From Mycolicibacterium sp. CBMA 247 (GTDB lineage Bacteria > Actinomycetota > Actinomycetes > Mycobacteriales > Mycobacteriaceae), in assembly GCF_009729095.1 (NCBI RefSeq), contig NZ_VTGX01000001.1, forward strand, positions 1,612,001-1,676,000: a stretch of DNA of 64,000 nucleotides, in the 5' to 3' direction. Below the pieces are notes generated by a model that was given only the letters and a program-made list of their open reading frames with translations, did not search any database and had not been told where the DNA came from. Both the position numbers and the translations under genes were made by a program. Within the stretch, counting starts at the first letter, position 1. The number at the start of each line of letters is the position of its first letter. This document shows, piece by piece, positions 7,955 to 16,375 of this stretch.

Positions 7955-9502
7955 ATGACTGTCACCGGTGCTGTCCCAACGTCCGCCGCCCAGCCCCGGC
8001 GGTCGGTGCGCACGCGGCTGCTCGGGATGCTGTTGCGGCCCACCGCACCGCCGCCGGCCGTCGGGATCGCCGTTGCGGCGGTGTTCATCATCGCCGAGAC
8101 CCTGGTGGTCACCCAGTTGCGCCGGGTGGCACCGGAGAACTCGTTCGGCGCGGTGTTCCTGCTGGGGGTTCTGGTGGTCTCGGCCGGCTGGGGTATGCGG
8201 CTCGCGGTGGCTACGTCGCTGGTCAGCGCCGTGGTGTACGTGCATTTCCACATGGAGACCCACGGTGCGCTGCTCCCGATCCACACCCGGGACGTGGCGG
8301 CCATCTCGATCTTCGTGCCGGTGGCCCTGCTGACCAATGTGCTGGTCGGGCAGGCACGGCTGCGGGCCGCCGATGCCGCCGCACTCGCCGAACAGCAGGC
8401 GGCGCTGCGCCGCGTCGCCACCCTGGTAGCCCGCGGATCGCATCCCGACGAGGTCTTCCCGGTGGCAGTTGCCGAGTTGGCCGGCGGGCTGGGCATGGAC
8501 CACGTGGGGTTGCTCCTGTATCAGGACGACGGGACCGCGGTGGTGCTGGCGTCGGGCGATCCACGCGGTGAAGCCAAGCTCGCCATCGGAGAACGGATGC
8601 CGCTCGAGAGCGGGTCCCTCGTGACCAGGATCGCCGAAACCGCTCAGCCGGCCCGCGTCGAGGACTACGCCAGGGAGACCGGTGCCACCGCGTCGCGAAT
8701 CCGAGGCATCGGGATCCGCTCGGCGGTCGGCGCACCCATCACCGTCGACGGTCAGGTCCGCGGGCTGTTGGTGGTCGGCTCGGCCCGGCCGCATGCATTC
8801 GACCCGGGCACCGAAGCCCGGGTGGGCGATTTCGCGGACCTGGTCGCCACCGCGATCGCGAACTCCGAGACCCGTGCCGCGCTGACCGCTTCGCGGGCCC
8901 GCATCGTGACGGCCGCCGACCAGGCCCGGCGGCAATTCGAACGCGACCTGCACGACGGGGCCCAGCAGCGGGTCGTCTCACTGAGCCTGGCACTGCGGGC
9001 CACACAGGCGTCGATACCGTCCGAACAAACCGAACTCGTCGATCAGCTCGACCGCCTCGTGACCGGGCTGTCGGCGCTGTCGACCGAACTGCAAGAGCTT
9101 TCCCGCGGAATGCATCCGGCCGTGCTGTCCCGAAGTGGCCTGGGCGCTGCGATCCGATCCCTGGCCCGCCGCTCACCGATCCCGGTCGACATCGATGTCG
9201 ACCTGAGCGGCCCGATCCCCGAATCTGTCGGTGTGGCCGCGTACTACGTCCTCGCCGAGGCCTTGACCAACGCGGCCAAGCATTCCGGGGCCACGGCCGT
9301 GGAGGTGGCGGCCACCGTCACCGACCACACCTTGCACCTCTCGGTGCACGACGATGGTGTCGGCGGCGCCGTCACCGGGGCCGGATCCGGATTGATCGGC
9401 TTGCGGGACCGCGCCGAGGCGCTGTCGGGTCAGCTCAGCGTCGCCAGCCCACCCGGGGCCGGCACCACTATCCGCGCCTCGATCCCGCTCAATTGTGGTT
9501 AG
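7955..9502 (+). CDS. NarL-type sensor histidine kinase (DUF4118-GAF-HisKA_3)
   Basis: 515 residues from the ATG at 7955; the longer frame would run into the divergent promoter. Four hydrophobic segments at residues about 35-130 resemble the DUF4118 sensor membrane domain. A GAF-like domain follows (about 150-300), then the HisKA_3 dimerisation box with H333 in FERDLHDGAQQRV, and the ATPase domain with N439 in LAEALTNAAKHSG, the DDGVGG box and GSGLIGLRDRAEAL. The membrane and GAF parts suggest sensing of a membrane or small-molecule cue. The DLHDGAQQ box marks it as a partner of LuxR-type regulators, and one is two genes away. Confidence 0.93.
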   Translation: MTVTGAVPTSAAQPRRSVRTRLLGMLLRPTAPPPAVGIAVAAVFIIAETLVVTQLRRVAPENSFGAVFLLGVLVVSAGWGMRLAVATSLVSAVVYVHFHMETHGALLPIHTRDVAAISIFVPVALLTNVLVGQARLRAADAAALAEQQAALRRVATLVARGSHPDEVFPVAVAELAGGLGMDHVGLLLYQDDGTAVVLASGDPRGEAKLAIGERMPLESGSLVTRIAETAQPARVEDYARETGATASRIRGIGIRSAVGAPITVDGQVRGLLVVGSARPHAFDPGTEARVGDFADLVATAIANSETRAALTASRARIVTAADQARRQFERDLHDGAQQRVVSLSLALRATQASIPSEQTELVDQLDRLVTGLSALSTELQELSRGMHPAVLSRSGLGAAIRSLARRSPIPVDIDVDLSGPIPESVGVAAYYVLAEALTNAAKHSGATAVEVAATVTDHTLHLSVHDDGVGGAVTGAGSGLIGLRDRAEALSGQLSVASPPGAGTTIRASIPLNCG

Positions 9503-9510
9503 CCGCAGCC

Positions 9511-9606
9511 CTATCCGTGATGGAAGGGCAGCCCATACGGCCCGAAGAACGGGTACTGGGTAGCGGAAGCGGCCAAGCGCATCGGCAGGCGTATCGAGTT
9601 ACTCAT
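9511..9606 (-). CDS. 31-residue micro-protein
   Basis: A frame from ATG (9606) to TAG (9511) encodes 31 residues beginning MSNSIRLPMRLAASATQYPF and ending in a Gly/Pro/Phe/His-rich tail (FFGPYGLPFHHG). An AAAGGAG Shine-Dalgarno sits 10 bases before the ATG. The protein has no acidic residue and a basic N-terminus followed by a short apolar part. It ends 8 bases after the histidine kinase stop on the opposite strand. I do not know a family. The strong ribosome-binding site and the structured leader (see the regulatory entry) support that it is translated; expression is not proven. Confidence 0.5.
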   Translation of the reverse strand: MSNSIRLPMRLAASATQYPFFGPYGLPFHHG

Positions 9607-9649
9607 GATGGCGGCACTCCTTTGTCAGCCAACTCGATTCGAGTAACTC
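9596..9649 (-). promoter_or_regulatory. leader able to pair with the start of the micro-gene
   Basis: On the minus strand the leader has GAGTTACTC (9649-9641), exactly complementary to GAGTAACTC (9604-9596) in codons 1-4 of the 31-residue gene. That pairing would enclose the AAAGGAG and close at the ATG. A competing small hairpin, ACTCG-AAT-CGAGT (9644-9632), uses part of the same leader arm. Two mutually exclusive folds with the ribosome-binding site in one of them is what a translational switch looks like. No regulator is known. Confidence 0.4.
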
Positions 9650-9715
9650 AAGCCTCGCCCACGGTGGCGCCGGGAATCGACGGCGCCGACCCCCAATTTT
9701 CCCTACCGGCTAGCC

Positions 9716-9740
9716 CCCAGAAGACTGATCACGTTCTGGG
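9716..9740. terminator. possible terminator hairpin
   Basis: CCCAGAA (9716-9722) and TTCTGGG (9734-9740) form a 7-pair stem with an 11-base loop, 19 bases beyond the stop of the DUF4229-like gene in that gene's reading direction. No T run follows. Confidence 0.3.
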
Positions 9741-9758
9741 AGTGAAGATTTGCTGCCG

Positions 9759-10076
9759 CTAGTTGGATTTCGGAGCTTTCGGGGGCTCGTCGCCGCGCAA
9801 CCGCGCCTGCAGCTGCTCGCGGTCCTTGCGCCGCCGCTCGTCGACCAGCGCGATGGAGGCCGTCGCCCGTTCGCGCAGCGGCCGGAACAGCCAGATCCCC
9901 AGCGGCAGTGCGATCACGATGGCGAACAGCAACGCCACCACGACCGGGAAATCCGCTATGAACAGATCCCCAACGCCGTAGATCGCCGCAGTCAGCACAG
10001 CGACCAGCACGAGCCGGGCAACGAGGTAAACCACGACATCGGTGACCATGCGGGAGGTCGAACCACTTCCTGACAC
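9759..10076 (-). CDS. DUF4229-like small membrane protein (Rv0531-like)
   Basis: 105 residues, the same length I recall for M. tuberculosis Rv0531. Two hydrophobic helices (VVVYLVARLVLVAVLTAAIYG and FPVVVALLFAIVIALPLGIWLF) are followed by a basic, charged cytoplasmic tail (LRERATASIALVDERRRKDREQLQARLRG). Function is unknown in the family. It is divergent from the Rv0530A-like gene (48 bases between starts). Confidence 0.85.
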   Translation of the reverse strand: MSGSGSTSRMVTDVVVYLVARLVLVAVLTAAIYGVGDLFIADFPVVVALLFAIVIALPLGIWLFRPLRERATASIALVDERRRKDREQLQARLRGDEPPKAPKSN

Positions 10077-10124
10077 GCTCCGAGCCTACCGACGGCGCGT
10101 ATATTCGGATCAAGGAGGTTTCGA

Positions 10125-10286
10125 GTGGCGTATCTACTCCTGCTCATTGCCGCAGCAAGCCTGGTGTATGTCGGCTGGCGGTTGGCGCGGGTTTCTGGCA
10201 GTCAATCCAAGACGCGGGTGATCGGCCCCGACGACGACCCAGAGTTCCTGCGTCGGCTCGGGCACGGCGACAATCCCCGTCCCTAG
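10125..10286 (+). CDS. 53-residue conserved small protein (Rv0530A-like)
   Basis: The GTG at 10125 follows a near-perfect Shine-Dalgarno (CAAGGAGG, 10111-10118). The product is 53 residues: a short hydrophobic N-terminus (AYLLLLIAAASLVYVGWRL) then a conserved-looking IGPDDDPEFLRRLGHGDN tail. Position beside the Rv0530 and Rv0531 homologues identifies it as Rv0530A. One membrane helix with a small cytoplasmic tail; function unknown. It converges on the ParA-like gene, whose stop lies 6 bases away. Confidence 0.8.
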   Translation: MAYLLLLIAAASLVYVGWRLARVSGSQSKTRVIGPDDDPEFLRRLGHGDNPRP

Positions 10287-10292
10287 CCTGCG

Positions 10293-11630
10293 TCAAGCGC
10301 GCGGGTCCAGCAACCGGCGTGCCCCGGCGAAGTCGGATGCCACCACGGCCGCCAGCTCGATGAGTCCCTCGCGAGTGCTGGGCTTCAGCCGTTCCAGGCT
10401 GATCTCGGCGCCCTCCTCCAGATGCGGATCGAACGGCACCAGGCGCACGGCACGGCAACGCCGGGAGAAGTGGTCCACCACCTTCGCCAGGTCGACCTTG
10501 CCCGAGCGTGGCCGCACCGCGTTGATCACGGCGATCGAATTGCGCACCAGATCCTGGTGCCCGTGCGCGTCGAGCCAGTCCAGCGTCGCCGACGCGCTGC
10601 GCGCCCCGTCGACCGATCCAGAACTGATCACGACGAGGACGTCGGCCTTGGACAGCACCGCCGACATCGCCGAGTGCATCAACCCCGTCCCGCAGTCGGT
10701 GAGCACCAGGCTGTAGAACCGCTCCAGCACCTCCAGCGCGCTCAGATAGTCGTCCGAGCTGAAGGCCTCCGACACCGCCGGGTCACTCTCGGACGCCAGC
10801 ACCTCCAGCCGGCTCGGGCCCTGCGAGGTGTAGGCCCGCACGTCGCTGTAGCGCTCGATGCCTTCGGCGTCCCGAAGCAGGTGACGCACGGTCGCAGCCG
10901 TCTCCAACGGCACCTTCTGGCTCAGCGTGCCCCGGTCGGGGTTGGCGTCCACCGCAACCACCCGATCACCGCGGATCGAGGCGAACGTGGCCCCCAGCGT
11001 CGCGGTGATCGTGGTCTTGCCCACGCCACCCTTCAGGGACATCAACGCGATCCGGTAGCAGCCCTGCAGCGGCTGGCTGACCTCGCCGACCAGGTTGTTG
11101 CGGTGAGTGGCCTTCGGGCTCTCACCCACGTTGATCTGCTTGAACGACGCGACGTAGAGGGCCTTGCGCCAGCCCGAGGTGGGCGGGTTCTTGCGCTGGC
11201 CGAGCAGCGCGTCGGTCGACAGGTCCCGGTAGGGCGTGGAGAAATCGCCGGCGGCGGGCCGCGCGATGTCTCCCGCGGCGGGCCGCGCGAAATCACCCGC
11301 AGCACGCGGCTCGAAGCTTGCGGGCACCGGCGGTGCGGTGATCACCGGAATGCCGTGCGGCGGCGTCGGGGCGGTCCACTCCGCGGGCAGCGGTGTGGAA
11401 ACGCCGGGCTCGGCGGGATTGCTGAACCGTTGCTGACTGCGGAATCCGGGTACCGGCGCGAACACCGACGGGACGAGCGGTGGCTCGGCGACGGGGGGCG
11501 CAGCGGGCGGCGGGTCAGCGGCGGGCGGTACAGCCGGACGGACCAGGGTCGGCTCGTCGAGCGGAGCGTCTGTCGACGGCTCGCTCGTGTCCTGCGGGGC
11601 ACACACCTGCGTTTCGGATGACTCGGACAC
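10293..11630 (-). CDS. MinD/ParA-like P-loop ATPase (Rv0530-like)
   Basis: 445 residues from a GTG at 11630, which has a purine-rich AAAGAGGGG upstream; a start seven codons further out also exists. Residues 1-160 are Pro/Ala-rich and probably disordered, with a short repeat (GDFARPAA, GDIARPAA, GDF) near residue 110-128. The ATPase domain starts near 190 with the deviant Walker A LKGGVGKTT (Lys near 205), VAVDANPDRG and a LVLTDCGTG switch. Members resemble ESX-associated and septum-site ATPases; this orphan copy always sits beside the ccs genes. Its exact role is unknown. Confidence 0.88.
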   Translation of the reverse strand: MSESSETQVCAPQDTSEPSTDAPLDEPTLVRPAVPPAADPPPAAPPVAEPPLVPSVFAPVPGFRSQQRFSNPAEPGVSTPLPAEWTAPTPPHGIPVITAPPVPASFEPRAAGDFARPAAGDIARPAAGDFSTPYRDLSTDALLGQRKNPPTSGWRKALYVASFKQINVGESPKATHRNNLVGEVSQPLQGCYRIALMSLKGGVGKTTITATLGATFASIRGDRVVAVDANPDRGTLSQKVPLETAATVRHLLRDAEGIERYSDVRAYTSQGPSRLEVLASESDPAVSEAFSSDDYLSALEVLERFYSLVLTDCGTGLMHSAMSAVLSKADVLVVISSGSVDGARSASATLDWLDAHGHQDLVRNSIAVINAVRPRSGKVDLAKVVDHFSRRCRAVRLVPFDPHLEEGAEISLERLKPSTREGLIELAAVVASDFAGARRLLDPRA

Positions 11631-11719
11631 GAAATCCCCTCTTTTCCACACGCTCCCGGCCGGACCGTAGCCGCGCCACCATCTCGGGGCGCACGGTCAT
11701 CTCACCAACCCGAAGGTGC

Positions 11720-12694
11720 CTAGCCGACTCCGGCGTACGAATGCAGACCCACGGTCACCAGGTTGATGAAGAACAGGTTGAACACCATCGCGACGAAACC
11801 GACCACGTTGATCCAGGCCGACTTGCGGTCCCGCCAGCCCGCGGTCGAGCGGGCATGCAGATAGGCCGCGTACACCACCCAGGCGATGAACGACACCGTC
11901 TCCTTGGGGTCCCAGCCCCAGTACCGGCCCCACGCCTCCTCGGCCCAGATGGCACCGAAGATCACGCCGAAGCCGAAGATCGGGAACGCGAAGATCGTGG
12001 TGCGGTACGCGATACGGTCCAGGGTCTGCGCATCGGGCAGCCGCGCGATGATCCGCGCGACGGCCCCGTCCCGCCCCGGCTCCCCCAGCGGCGACATCTT
12101 GAGCAGGAACAGCATGCTGGCGACACCGGCCACCAGGAACACCCCGGAGCCGAGGCTGACCACCGACACGTGGATGGGCAGCCAGTAGGACTGCAGCGCG
12201 GGCATCACCGGGGCGGCATTGGAGTACAGCCAGCGTCCCGACACCGTCAGCAGGACCAGCACCGGAACCAGCACGAACACCCACAGCGCGCGGTACTGCG
12301 GCTTGCGCAACACGACCGCTGCGGCGACCAGGCCGCAGAAGCTGGTCAGGTTGATGAACTCGTACATGTTGCCCCACGGCACCCGCGAGGTGGCCAGGCC
12401 GCGCAACACGATGCAGACGAACAGCATGCCGATGCCGACGTAGGTCAGCGCCAGACCGGCCTTGCCGACGCGCTCGTCGAACGGCCGCCGGGGTTCCTCG
12501 GCGATGACGCCGGGGGTGGCGCTGTGGGCGCCGACGGTCGCACCGACCAGTTCACGGTTCTCGACACGACGGCCTCGGCTGTAGGCGAGTTCGACCGCGA
12601 GCAGGATCAGCGCCCCGACCAGAACCAGCACCGACGAGGTGAACGCCCAGTCGGAGTACCTGGCCAGACCGATGTCGATGTGCTCGGTATTCAC
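11720..12694 (-). CDS. ccsA: cytochrome c maturation protein CcsA/CcsB
   Basis: 324 residues, eight hydrophobic segments. The heme-handling WWD-type motif WGRYWGWDPKETVSF is near residue 255, with conserved His in HVSVVSLG and HARSTAGW. It is the heme-handling partner of ResB in the system II (Ccs) heme lyase that attaches heme to apocytochrome c on the outer face of the membrane. It overlaps resB by 4 bases (ATGA) and is the last gene of the ccs string. Homologue of M. tuberculosis Rv0529. Confidence 0.93.
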   Translation of the reverse strand: MNTEHIDIGLARYSDWAFTSSVLVLVGALILLAVELAYSRGRRVENRELVGATVGAHSATPGVIAEEPRRPFDERVGKAGLALTYVGIGMLFVCIVLRGLATSRVPWGNMYEFINLTSFCGLVAAAVVLRKPQYRALWVFVLVPVLVLLTVSGRWLYSNAAPVMPALQSYWLPIHVSVVSLGSGVFLVAGVASMLFLLKMSPLGEPGRDGAVARIIARLPDAQTLDRIAYRTTIFAFPIFGFGVIFGAIWAEEAWGRYWGWDPKETVSFIAWVVYAAYLHARSTAGWRDRKSAWINVVGFVAMVFNLFFINLVTVGLHSYAGVG

Positions 12695-14352
12695 TGCTGC
12701 TCCGCCTTCTTTTTCGCCACCGGCTGGTCGTAGCCCTCCAACAACCGCTCGGTCAGCTTCTCGAACTCATCGCCCCAGCCGGAGTTGTCGGAACGGGCCA
12801 GCCCGCCCAGCTCGACGTTCACCGTACCTGCCGGAGCGGCTCCGATCCGAACCCAGATCCGGCGCCGGCGCACCACCAACGACACCAGCAACCCGGCCAT
12901 CATGGACATCGCGAACACCAGCACCCAGACCTGGGCCGGGTCGTGGGAGACCTGAAGGTTGACGAACGGGACCGCGCCGTCGAACCGAACCTTGGTGCCG
13001 TCATCGAGCCTGGTGTCCTGGCCTTTCACCAGGTTGACGCGGGCAACCTTGTTCAGCCGCTTCTGGTCGATCAGCCGGGGATCGAGGGAGAACAACGACT
13101 GCGGCCGACCCGTGTCCAGGCCGGTGTCGCCGCGGTAGACGTCGATGGCGACGGCCGGATCATTGAGCGCCGGGAAACTCGACGACAACAGCGTGCCCTC
13201 GAGTTCCTTGGTGGGCGCGAACAGGCCCTGGATCGCGATCTGATGCTTGCGGCGTTCATCGGCGTCGGGATAGGTGCCCGCCGGCGGGTCGATGCGCGCC
13301 ACCCCCGAGGACAGCAGCGTCATCTGCTCCTCGGGCCGCCACTGGATGGTCTGGCTGCGCTGCTGGCCGTCGGGGAACGTCACGGTGAACGTCGGCGCGT
13401 ACCCGTGTCCCTGCAGGTACACCCGGTCGCCACCGATGCGCAGTGGGTGGTTGACCTCGAGGCGGTAGGGCCGCCAGGTATTGGCGGCGATGTCGTGGCC
13501 GGCCTGATAGTCGATATTGGCGGCGAAGGACAACGCCTGCCCGGTGGGCAGATAGTGGGCATCGAAGCCGTTGACCCGCATGCAGATCGGGCTCAGTGAG
13601 GTGCCGTCGACGGTGTTGCCGGCCCGGAACGAGTCGAAGGCCGCCGGTGAGGCGGTGCAGAACCCGGGCCCGCTGTCTGCGATGACGATGACGTTGCCCT
13701 CGTAGCCGAACAGCTTGCCTGCGGCCACCGCCGCCAGCAGGCCCAGCAACGAGAAGTGGAAGACGATGTTGCCGAACTCCCGCAGATAGCCCTTCTCCGC
13801 CGAAACCTCGGTGATCCCGTCCTCGCTGCGGACGACCCTGCGCCAGCCCTTCAGCCGTCGCCTCACGGTTTCGGTGAGCTCGCCCGCGTCGGCCGTCACC
13901 TGCTCGGCGTGGTGTTTGGGCAACCGGCCCAGGTTGCGGGGCGCGGGCACCGGCATCGCCCGCAGGCCGCGGAAATGCTCGATCATCCGGGGCGTCAGGC
14001 AGCCCACCAGGGAGATGAACAGCAGCACGTAGATGGCGGTGAACCAGAAGCTGGAGAACACGTCGAAGGCCTGCACGCGATCCAGCCACGGGCCCAGGGT
14101 GGAATGGGCGGCCAGGTACTCGTCGACCTTGGACTCATTGAGGCTGCGCTGCGGCAAGAGCGCACCCGGGATTGCCCCGAGTGCCAGCAGGAACAGCAGC
14201 ACCAGCGCCGTGCCCATCGACGTCAGGGTCCGCCAGGTGTTGCGAATCAGCGCGACCAGACGCGAAAGCACCCCGGGCCGCCGGGTTTCGGGGGCCTCTG
14301 CTGGGGGCCCGTCACGCTTGCGGGGGACTGCTCGGGCGTCGGTGTCGGTCAT
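12691..14352 (-). CDS. resB: ResB-like cytochrome c biogenesis protein
   Basis: 553 residues. Three hydrophobic segments lie in the first 250 residues (TALVLLFLLALGAIPGALLPQ; FTAIYVLLFISLVGCLTP; IVFHFSLLGLLAAVAAGKLFG), then a large extracytoplasmic domain of about 260 residues and a last span (VWVLVFAMSMMAGLLVSLVV) before a cytoplasmic tail. This is the ResB/Ccs1 architecture. It pairs with CcsA to deliver reduced heme to apocytochromes. Four-base overlaps with both neighbours show tight translational coupling. Homologue of Rv0528. Confidence 0.93.
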   Translation of the reverse strand: MTDTDARAVPRKRDGPPAEAPETRRPGVLSRLVALIRNTWRTLTSMGTALVLLFLLALGAIPGALLPQRSLNESKVDEYLAAHSTLGPWLDRVQAFDVFSSFWFTAIYVLLFISLVGCLTPRMIEHFRGLRAMPVPAPRNLGRLPKHHAEQVTADAGELTETVRRRLKGWRRVVRSEDGITEVSAEKGYLREFGNIVFHFSLLGLLAAVAAGKLFGYEGNVIVIADSGPGFCTASPAAFDSFRAGNTVDGTSLSPICMRVNGFDAHYLPTGQALSFAANIDYQAGHDIAANTWRPYRLEVNHPLRIGGDRVYLQGHGYAPTFTVTFPDGQQRSQTIQWRPEEQMTLLSSGVARIDPPAGTYPDADERRKHQIAIQGLFAPTKELEGTLLSSSFPALNDPAVAIDVYRGDTGLDTGRPQSLFSLDPRLIDQKRLNKVARVNLVKGQDTRLDDGTKVRFDGAVPFVNLQVSHDPAQVWVLVFAMSMMAGLLVSLVVRRRRIWVRIGAAPAGTVNVELGGLARSDNSGWGDEFEKLTERLLEGYDQPVAKKKAEQQ

Positions 14353-15140
14353 ATCGGCAGCCTCACATCACTGACAAACGCGTCCCGCACCCACGACACG
14401 AAGTCATTCCACAGCCCCGTCACCAGCGCCGTGCCCACCAGGATCAGCAACACCCCGCCGAGAATCTGGATGGTCCGGGCGTGCCTGCGCAACCAGCCCA
14501 GGCCGGTCACCGCCCGCGCCGAACCCAACGCCAGCAGCACGAACGGGATGCCCAGACCGAAGCAGTAGGCCAGCACCAGAACCACCCCGCGCGCCACGGT
14601 GGCACCGTCGGTGGCGGAGGCCACCGCGATCACCCCGGTCAGCGTCGGGCCCAGGCACGGCGTCCATCCCAGGGCGAACACGGCGCCCAGTAGCGGCGCC
14701 CCGGCCATCGTGGACCACTGCCGCGGGGCGAACCGGGCCTGGCGTTGCAGCGCCGGGATGAAGCCGACGAACACCAGGCCCATCACTATCGTGACGACAC
14801 CGCCGATGCGTTGCAGCAGAACCTGATTGGCGATCAGCGTGGTGGTCATCCCGAGAACGGCCACGGCGCCGAGCAGGAACACCACGGTGAAGCCCGCGAC
14901 GAACAACGCCGCCGCCCCGGCCACCCGCAGCCGCGCGGTCCGGGTCGCTTGCCTGGTAGCCCCGGCTCCGGTCACCGCTTCGGAATCCTGCACCCCGACC
15001 ACCGCGGCCAGATAGGACAGATAGCCGGGCACCAGCGGCACCACGCACGGTGAGGCGAACGACACCAACCCGGCCAGCACGCTGACCCCCAGCGCCAGCA
15101 GCACCGGCCCGGCCGCGGCGATCTCGGCGAATCCGGTCAT
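14349..15140 (-). CDS. ccdA: CcdA/DsbD-like thiol electron transporter
   Basis: 263 residues, six or seven membrane segments. The redox cysteines are seen in SFASPCVVPLVPGYLSYL (Cys near residue 32) and LGWTPCLGPTLTG (Cys near residue 145), the two positions that form the transmembrane disulfide in CcdA. It passes electrons from cytoplasmic thioredoxin to the outside, keeping the apocytochrome CxxCH cysteines reduced with the adjacent envelope thioredoxin. Overlaps both neighbours by 4 bases. Homologue of Rv0527. Confidence 0.94.
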   Translation of the reverse strand: MTGFAEIAAAGPVLLALGVSVLAGLVSFASPCVVPLVPGYLSYLAAVVGVQDSEAVTGAGATRQATRTARLRVAGAAALFVAGFTVVFLLGAVAVLGMTTTLIANQVLLQRIGGVVTIVMGLVFVGFIPALQRQARFAPRQWSTMAGAPLLGAVFALGWTPCLGPTLTGVIAVASATDGATVARGVVLVLAYCFGLGIPFVLLALGSARAVTGLGWLRRHARTIQILGGVLLILVGTALVTGLWNDFVSWVRDAFVSDVRLPI

Positions 15141-15760
15141 TTCTGCGGATCCTCGGGTGTCGCGGCTGATTCACGATCCAACCTCGCCAACAACGGCTCG
15201 AGATCCTCGGCCAGCAGTTCGCGCAGGAACACCGCGGCCACCCGGTGCTGACGGTCCAGCACCACGGTGGAGGGGATCACTGTCGTCGGGTACTTGCCGC
15301 CGAAGGCGAGCATGGTGCGCATCGCCGGGTCGTAGATCGACGGGAAGGTCACCTTGCGGTCGGTGACGAAATCGACTGCGGCATCACGGTTGTTGTCCCG
15401 CACGTTGATGCCCAGGAACGCGACGCCCTGGCCACGTGTCTCGTTGTACACCTTCTCCAGCTGGGAGATCTCGGTACGGCACGGCCCACACCACTGGCCC
15501 CAGACATTGATCACCACAACCTGGCCGGCGAAATCGTCGAGCGAGATGGTCTTGGCCGGGTCGGTCAGCGAAGGACCGGTCAATGGGCCTGGGCGGCCCC
15601 GACTTTCGGGTGGGTCGTAGAAGATGTCGGTCTTGCCGCCGGGTGCGACGAACTCGAAGGTGCCACCCTGGGCCACCGCGTCGTCACCCGTGGAGCATCC
15701 GGTGAGCAGCACCAGCCCCGCCAGCACAGCCACACCCACCCGGGCGACCAACGACCTCAT
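15137..15760 (-). CDS. ResA/TlpA-like envelope thioredoxin, probable lipoprotein
   Basis: 207 residues. The N-terminus LAGLVLLTGCSTGDD is a lipoprotein signal with lipobox LLTGC. The thioredoxin fold carries WGQWCGPCRTEI with the CGPC active site near residues 91-94 and the cis-Pro in VIPSTVVLD. It should take electrons from CcdA and reduce apocytochrome c or oxidised envelope thiols. It lies directly downstream of the phosphatase gene (stop and start adjoin) and overlaps ccdA by 4 bases. Homologue of Rv0526. Confidence 0.93.
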   Translation of the reverse strand: MRSLVARVGVAVLAGLVLLTGCSTGDDAVAQGGTFEFVAPGGKTDIFYDPPESRGRPGPLTGPSLTDPAKTISLDDFAGQVVVINVWGQWCGPCRTEISQLEKVYNETRGQGVAFLGINVRDNNRDAAVDFVTDRKVTFPSIYDPAMRTMLAFGGKYPTTVIPSTVVLDRQHRVAAVFLRELLAEDLEPLLARLDRESAATPEDPQK

Positions 15761-16375
15761 TCAGATGCCCCAGGGCTCCGTGTAGCCCCATCGGATCAGC
15801 GTGTCGTCGTCGAAGGTGAACGACGTGATCGAGGACAGATTGCACAGCCGGCTGTGCGGCAACGGCAGATGGGCCAGCTTGCGCCCGGTCATTGCCCGGC
15901 GCAGCGTCTCGACCGGAAGCTGGTGGCTGACGCAGACCGCCTCGTGCCCGGCCGCCTTCTCCCGGGCGCGGTGCATCGCCGCCATCATCCGCGGGGCGAT
16001 TTCGGCGTACGGCTCACCCCAGGACGGTTTGGCGGGGTTGCGCAGCCGCGGCCAGTTCCTCGGGTCGCGCAGCGCGCCGTCGCCGGGGGCAACCCGCTCC
16101 CCCTCGAACATGTTCCACGACTCGATGAGATCGCCGTCGGTGGCGATCGGCAGCCGATGGCTTTCGGCGATCGGCGTCGCCGTCTCCTGCGCCCGCTCCA
16201 GCGGGGAGGCCACCACGTAGACGATGTCCTTGTCGGCCAGCCAGTCGGCGGCGGCCTGCGCCTGGGCCCGCCCACGCTCGGACAGGTGATATCCGGGCAG
16301 ACGGCCGTAAAGCACCTTCTCCGGGTTGAACACCTCGCCGTGACGCATCACGTGCACAGTCGTTCTCATCGTCAC
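15761..16375 (-). CDS. histidine phosphatase superfamily protein (phosphoglycerate mutase-like)
   Basis: 204 residues. The RHG catalytic motif is in [12 protein letters not shown] near the N-terminus, with [16 protein letters not shown] and [16 protein letters not shown] following, and the second catalytic His in [12 protein letters not shown]. The GTG at 16375 overlaps the hemL stop (GTGA); an ATG six bases further in is an alternative. These enzymes remove phosphate from small molecules; true mutase activity is unlikely at this length. Homologue of Rv0525, co-transcribed with hemL and the ccs genes. Confidence 0.9.
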   Translation of the reverse strand: MTMRTTVHVMRHGEVFNPEKVLYGRLPGYHLSERGRAQAQAAADWLADKDIVYVVASPLERAQETATPIAESHRLPIATDGDLIESWNMFEGERVAPGDGALRDPRNWPRLRNPAKPSWGEPYAEIAPRMMAAMHRAREKAAGHEAVCVSHQLPVETLRRAMTGRKLAHLPLPHSRLCNLSSITSFTFDDDTLIRWGYTEPWGI

